Below are positions 59,560 through 64,000 of a DNA stretch of 64,000 nt, piece by piece. This stretch comes from Chelydra serpentina. Taxonomy: Eukaryota; Chordata; Testudines; Chelydridae. Every line of letters starts with the position of its first letter. Within the stretch, counting starts at the first letter, position 1. The translations under genes and the position numbers were made by a program. The stretch is taken from positions 37,510,001 to 37,574,000 of the forward strand of contig JBAIAC010000001.1 in the NCBI GenBank assembly GCA_037349315.1. Reading direction: 5' to 3'. The notes under the pieces were generated by a model that did not search any database, was not told the origin of the DNA, and saw only the letters and a list, made by a program, of their open reading frames with translations.

Positions 59560-62128
59560 CTGTACACAAATGCAAGGAGTTTGGGGAATAAACAGGAAGA
59601 ACTGGAAGTAACAGTATATAGTACAGGGGGAAAAGGGAGGAGGTGTTACCTTATATATTTAAAATGTATACACTTGGATTGAGGTTGAGATGGAAATAGG
59701 AGACAGACTTGTTGAAAGTCTCTGGGTAAGGACAAAAGGGGTAAAAAACAAGGGTGATGTCATGATAGGGGTCTACTACAGACCACTTAACCAGGAAGAA
59801 GAGGTGGCTGAGGCTTTTTTTAAACAACTAACAAAATCATCCAAAGCACAGGACTTGGTGATTTCGGACTTCAACTACCCAGACAGCTCTTGGGAAAATA
59901 ACACAGCAGGGCACAGATTATCCAACAAGTTCTTGGAATGTATTGGAGACAATGTTTTATTTCAGAAGGTGGAGAAAAATACTAAGGGAGAGGCTGTTCT
60001 AGATTTGCTTTTGACAAATAGGGAGGAACTGGTTGATAATTTGAAAGTGGAAGGCAGCTTGGGTGAAAGTGATCATGAAATGGTAGAGTTCATGATTCTA
60101 AGGAATGGTAGGAGGGAGAACAGCAAAATAAAGAGTGGATTTCAAGAAGGCAGACTTTAGCAAATTCAGGGAGTTAATAGGTAAGATCCCCTGGGAAGCA
60201 AATCTAAGGGGAAAAACAATTGAAGACAGTTGGCATTTTTTCAAAAAGAGATATTATTAAAGGCACAAGAGCACCCTATCCCACTGCATAGGAAAGACAG
60301 GAAGTATGGCAAGAGACCATGCTGGCTTAACCAGGAGATCTTCAATGATCTAAAATCAAGAGTCCTACAAAAAGTGGAAACTAAGTCACATTACAAAGGA
60401 TGAATATAAACAAATAACACAAGTATGTAGGGATAAAATTAGGAAGGCCAAGGCACAAAACAAGATCAAACTAGCTAGAGACATAAAGAGTAACAAGAAA
60501 ACATTCTACAAATACATTAGAAGCAAGAGGAAGACCAATGACAGAGTAGGATTGTTACTCAATTGGGGGGGAAGGGAAGAAATAACAGAAAATGTGGAAA
60601 TGGCAGAGGTGCTTAATGACTTCTTTGTTTCAGTTGTCACCAAGAAGATTGGTGGTGATTGGACGTCTAACATAGTGAATGCCAGTGATTACTTAGACAA
60701 GTTAGATGTCTTCAAGTTACCAGGGCCTGATGAAATGTAACCTAGAATACTCAAGGAACTGACTGAGCCGATATCTGAGCCATCAGCGATCTCTGAAAAG
60801 TCATGGAAGATGGGAGAGATTCCAGAAGACTGGAAAAGGGCAAATATAGTGCCAATCTATAAAAAGGGAAATAAGGACAACCTGGGAAATTACAGACCAG
60901 TCAGCTTAACTTCTGTACCCGGAAAGATAATGGAGCAAAATAATTAAGCAATCAATTTGCAAATATCTCGAAGATAACGCAGTAAGTAACAGTCAGTTAC
61001 TGTCTCGCACGATCATCTCAAAAAAAAAAAAAACTAGGGAAATACCACCTAGATGGAGCTACTATAAGGTGGATGCAAAACTGGTTGGAAAACCGTTCCC
61101 AGACAGTATTATCAGTGGTTCATAGTCATGTTGGAAAGGCATACCGAATGGGGTCCCGCAGGGATCAGTTCTGGGTCCGGTTCCACTCAATATCTTCATC
61201 AATGATTTAGATAATGGCATAGAGAGTACACTTATAAAGTTTGCAGACGACACTACGCTGGAAGGGGTTGCAAGTGCTTTGGAGGACAGGATTAAAATTC
61301 AAAATGATCTGTACAAACTGGAGAAATGGTCTGAAGTAAATAGGATGAAATTAAACAAGGACAAATGCAAAGTACTCCATTTAGGAAGGAACAATCAGTT
61401 ACACACATACAAAATGGGAAATGACTACCTACGAAGGAGTATTGCGGAAAGGGATATGGGGGTCATAGTGGACCACAAGCTAAATATGAATCAACACTGT
61501 TGAAAACAAAAAAAACCAAACAAACAAAAAAAGGCGAACATCATTCTGGGATGTATAAGCAGGAGTGTTGTAAGCAAGACACGAGAAGTAATTCTTCTGC
61601 TCTACTCCATGCTGAATAGGCCTCAACTGGAGTATTGTGTCCAGTTCTGAGTGCTACATTTCAGCAAAGATGTGGACAAATTGGAGAAACTCGAGACAAG
61701 AGCAACAAAAATGATTAAAGGTCTAGAAAACATGACCTATGAGGGAAGATTGAAAAAACTGGGTTTGTTTAGTTTGGAAAAGAGAAGACAGAGGGGACAT
61801 AACAGTTTTCAGGTACGAAAAAGGTTGTTATAAGGAGGAGGGAGAAGAATTGTTGTTCTTAACCTCTTAGGATAGAACAAGAAGCAATGGGTTTAAATTG
61901 CAGCAAGGGAGGTTTGGGTTGGACATTAGGAAAAAATTCCTGTCAGGATGGTTAAGCACTAGAATAAACTGTTTAGGGAGGTTGTGGAATCTCCATCATT
62001 GGAGATTTTTAAGAGCAGGTTAGACAAACACCTGTCAGGGATGGTCCAAATAATACTTAGTCCTGCATGAGTGCAGGGGACTGGACTAGATGACCCCTCA
62101 AGGTTCCTTCCACGCCTATGATTCTATG
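59560..62128 (+). mobile_element. CR1 LINE, 5'-truncated, with reverse transcriptase remnants
   Basis: Best preserved CR1 of the window. The frame at 59690-60160 gives the C-terminal endonuclease ([46 protein letters not shown]). Next come the start of the reverse transcriptase ([49 protein letters not shown]) and, after a deletion near an A run at 61020-61032, GVPQGSVLGP and the catalytic FADDT motif (61240-61254), then LEKWSEVNRMKLNKDKCK. The 3' end has GACTGGACTAGATGACC and finishes CTATGATTCTATG. It has frameshifts and stops, so it is inactive. Confidence 0.93.
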
Positions 62129-64000
62129 TCTCCACCCTTACTTCTTGGGATAAGGCTAAAGAAACTGCAGTTCAAGGGGTGACTGAACTATAAAAGTAAG
62201 AGGCTAAAGCAACCCAAGTTCTCTTTCCCTAGCCATTTCTCTTTTCCACAAGACGATGAAACCAACAGGCTATGGACTTTGGGAGTAGATCCTGACCTGG
62301 AATTTGGTCAGCTCTGTTGCTGGGTGCATGTGGTAAGAATTGCATCTTAATCCACATCTAGTTTGTTAAGTTTAGAACATGTTTTGTCTTTATTTTTCTT
62401 GAGACCATTTCTGACTTCAATGCCGTATATTTGTACTCACTTAAACCTATCTCCTTGTAGTTAAATAAACTTGTTTTATTCTTTAATTAAAACAAATCCA
62501 CTGTTGTGAATTATTTGGGTAACTTCATTTAAGGCAGTCCATTGTATGTCAATCCCCTGAGAAGGGAAACAGACTAATATATCTGGACTATCCAGGAAAG
62601 GGCTGGACAGCACAGAATACACATTTTGGCGGGGAAATCTGGAACTGGAAGTGTATTGGGGTTACTCTGCAAGTAGTAATCAAAACTACTGGAAGTAACC
62701 AAGGCTGGTGGGGGTCAGAGTGGCCAGACCAGGGCTGTGGCTATATAAAGACACTCAAGGGTGTAACCTGCATGCTGTCTGGCTATTTGTAAGGAACCCA
62801 GGTTGGGAGCTACAGCAGCAAACCATTGTGAGGCATCCCAGGCTGCTGAGAAAAGAGAAAAACACATGGATGATTAAAAATCCAGGCTCTCTTAGACTGA
62901 GAGGGAGTTCTAAAACCAAGGACTCCTCATATAATGCCCAGCTAACTGCTTCCTTTTATTTATATGGAGGGAGCCAATTTCAACTATGGCAGTTTAACAC
63001 AGAGAGATATGATCTCTCAATAACCAAATTACTTTGTTTCCAGACTATACTATATTTTCTAATACTGACTTTAAATTTTCAAAAAGCCAAAATAAACTAT
63101 AATTATCACTAAGTCATTTGAATGCCTGCTTGTTTTCTTCTCTGCTGCATGGCTGTCATGGATAGGAGGTTTAACTTCTGGGTGATTGCTCTGTGTAGAT
63201 GATTGTGCCATATCATCTTTCCCAGGATAGCACTTTCCATTTCAAAAAGACTTAAACGATTGCTATGTTGCTTTGTGGTTTCCTCTATGAAATAAACACT
63301 ATTCCAAGTTAAATTCATTAAGATTAATCTTAATCTTAATAATCTAGTTTTAGTTTTGATCATGGAAGATTGTGTAGGGTATGACAACTGATTTCTTTTA
63401 CCTCATATGTTGCTATATTTTTCTTTAGAGCAGAGAGCTAGTCTGGAGGAAGTATCCTAACTGGTTGTGTTGATCAGAGTGTCTTGTTTGTCTTGTTTTT
63501 ATCAAGTTTTTTTTCCTTGTATATTCAGGGTTATGACCTGTCCAAGTATCTATTTATCATCAAGTGAGCTAGTTAAAAATATATATTTTTGTACCAAAAG
63601 CTCAGGTTCAATGTTACATCTCTCAGAAAAATTAGTTCAAATATCTGCACTGGCTTTATACCCAAGTATACTTTATGCATGTATGGCTTTATACCCAGCT
63701 GCTATATAGGACAGAAAATTAGCCAAACCTCTCTTATTCTGTTAGTATAGCTCCATCCTTAATCATTACAGAACATCTCTATTTGGCCCCAGGAAACATA
63801 CTTCAAATTTTCTCCCCCACCCCGTGGACTTCAAGGGTATCACATACTGTATTCACGTTAATGAATACAAATAATCCAATAACGTCCATCCAGTAGGAAG
63901 TAACTATTAGAAAGCCTTAGGTTATTTTACCTACCTATAAGCATCTTGCATCACAAATGAAAACAATCAGATTATGCATTAAGGCCTATATCCAGCAACA

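Larger units (their letters stand above)
58384..64000 (-). other. BIRC6 intron, partial (continues beyond the window)
   Basis: It holds a minus-strand CR1 tail (59271-59400), a plus-strand CR1 (59560-62128) and sequence at 59404-59555 and 62130-62830 that may be parts of one older retroelement. From 62830 to 64000 I see no confident feature and no upstream BIRC6 exon. Confidence 0.8.

Noticed and set aside
62708..63112. A 134-codon plus-strand frame
   Set aside because: It is in a presumably repeat-derived region with no recognisable domain; length alone is not evidence.
63109..63387. A minus-strand frame of 92 codons and an alternative frame starting CYPGKDDMAQSS
   Set aside because: It was tested as the next upstream BIRC6 exon. 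The split-codon phase and a GT donor at the right place could not be found, and I do not recognise the peptide.
1..64000. CRISPR arrays, operons, bacterial promoters or a phage region
   Set aside because: No regularly spaced direct repeats, no tightly packed genes and no prokaryotic signals. The spliced gene and vertebrate repeats settle the origin.

Overview
The window is vertebrate genomic DNA, most likely from a turtle. It has a split, spliced gene with GT/AG junctions, no operon-like gene packing, and a dense load of chicken-repeat-1 (CR1) LINEs, tRNA-headed SINEs whose tail resembles CR1, hAT and Harbinger-like DNA transposons, a Penelope-like element and LTR remnants. That mix, and in particular the tRNA-headed SINE at 34304-34482 and its truncated relative at 31399-31482, is typical of chelonian introns; a crocodilian is a weaker alternative.

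The only protein-coding gene I can support is the 3' end of BIRC6 (BRUCE/apollon, the giant IAP-family E2/E3 ubiquitin ligase) on the minus strand. Nine coding exons from 58383 down to 10420 join in frame with consensus splice sites and give the last 475 residues plus part of one more codon. They cover the region just before the UBC domain, the whole C-terminal E2-like UBC domain with its catalytic Cys (codon 37226-37228), and the C-terminal tail. The 3' UTR runs down to a candidate poly(A) signal at 9930-9935. The 5' part of the gene lies beyond 64000.

From 1 to about 9900 is the region downstream of BIRC6, with repeats and no gene I can recognise. Introns make up most of the remainder. The 12.4-26.1 kb intron holds hAT and Harbinger-like elements, a MIR-like SINE, a Penelope-like element with a GIY-YIG endonuclease remnant, two short fold-back insertions (one with a hammerhead-ribozyme-like fold), and a decayed CR1. 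The 26.3-37.2 kb intron has a perfect 34-bp inverted repeat, a Harbinger-like MITE, a LINE C-terminal remnant and a SINE. The 41.2-47.3 kb intron has a minus-strand CR1 split by a MITE, a 1.7-kb hAT element whose two ends are inverted copies of each other, and a solo LTR. The 49.5-58.2 kb intron has another hAT element and an 896-bp TG...CA element with a perfect 5-bp target duplication. The most upstream partial intron carries a CR1 with recognisable reverse transcriptase.

The most interesting items are the Penelope fold-back insertions with a hammerhead-like core, the fold-back hAT, the convergent tRNA-like hairpins at 48.5-48.9 kb, the 896-bp LTR-like unit, and a pair of inverted MITEs that flank the two exons encoding the UBC active site. 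Exon boundaries are read directly from the sequence. Repeat family names rest on recognised motifs, terminal repeats and target duplications, not on a database search.
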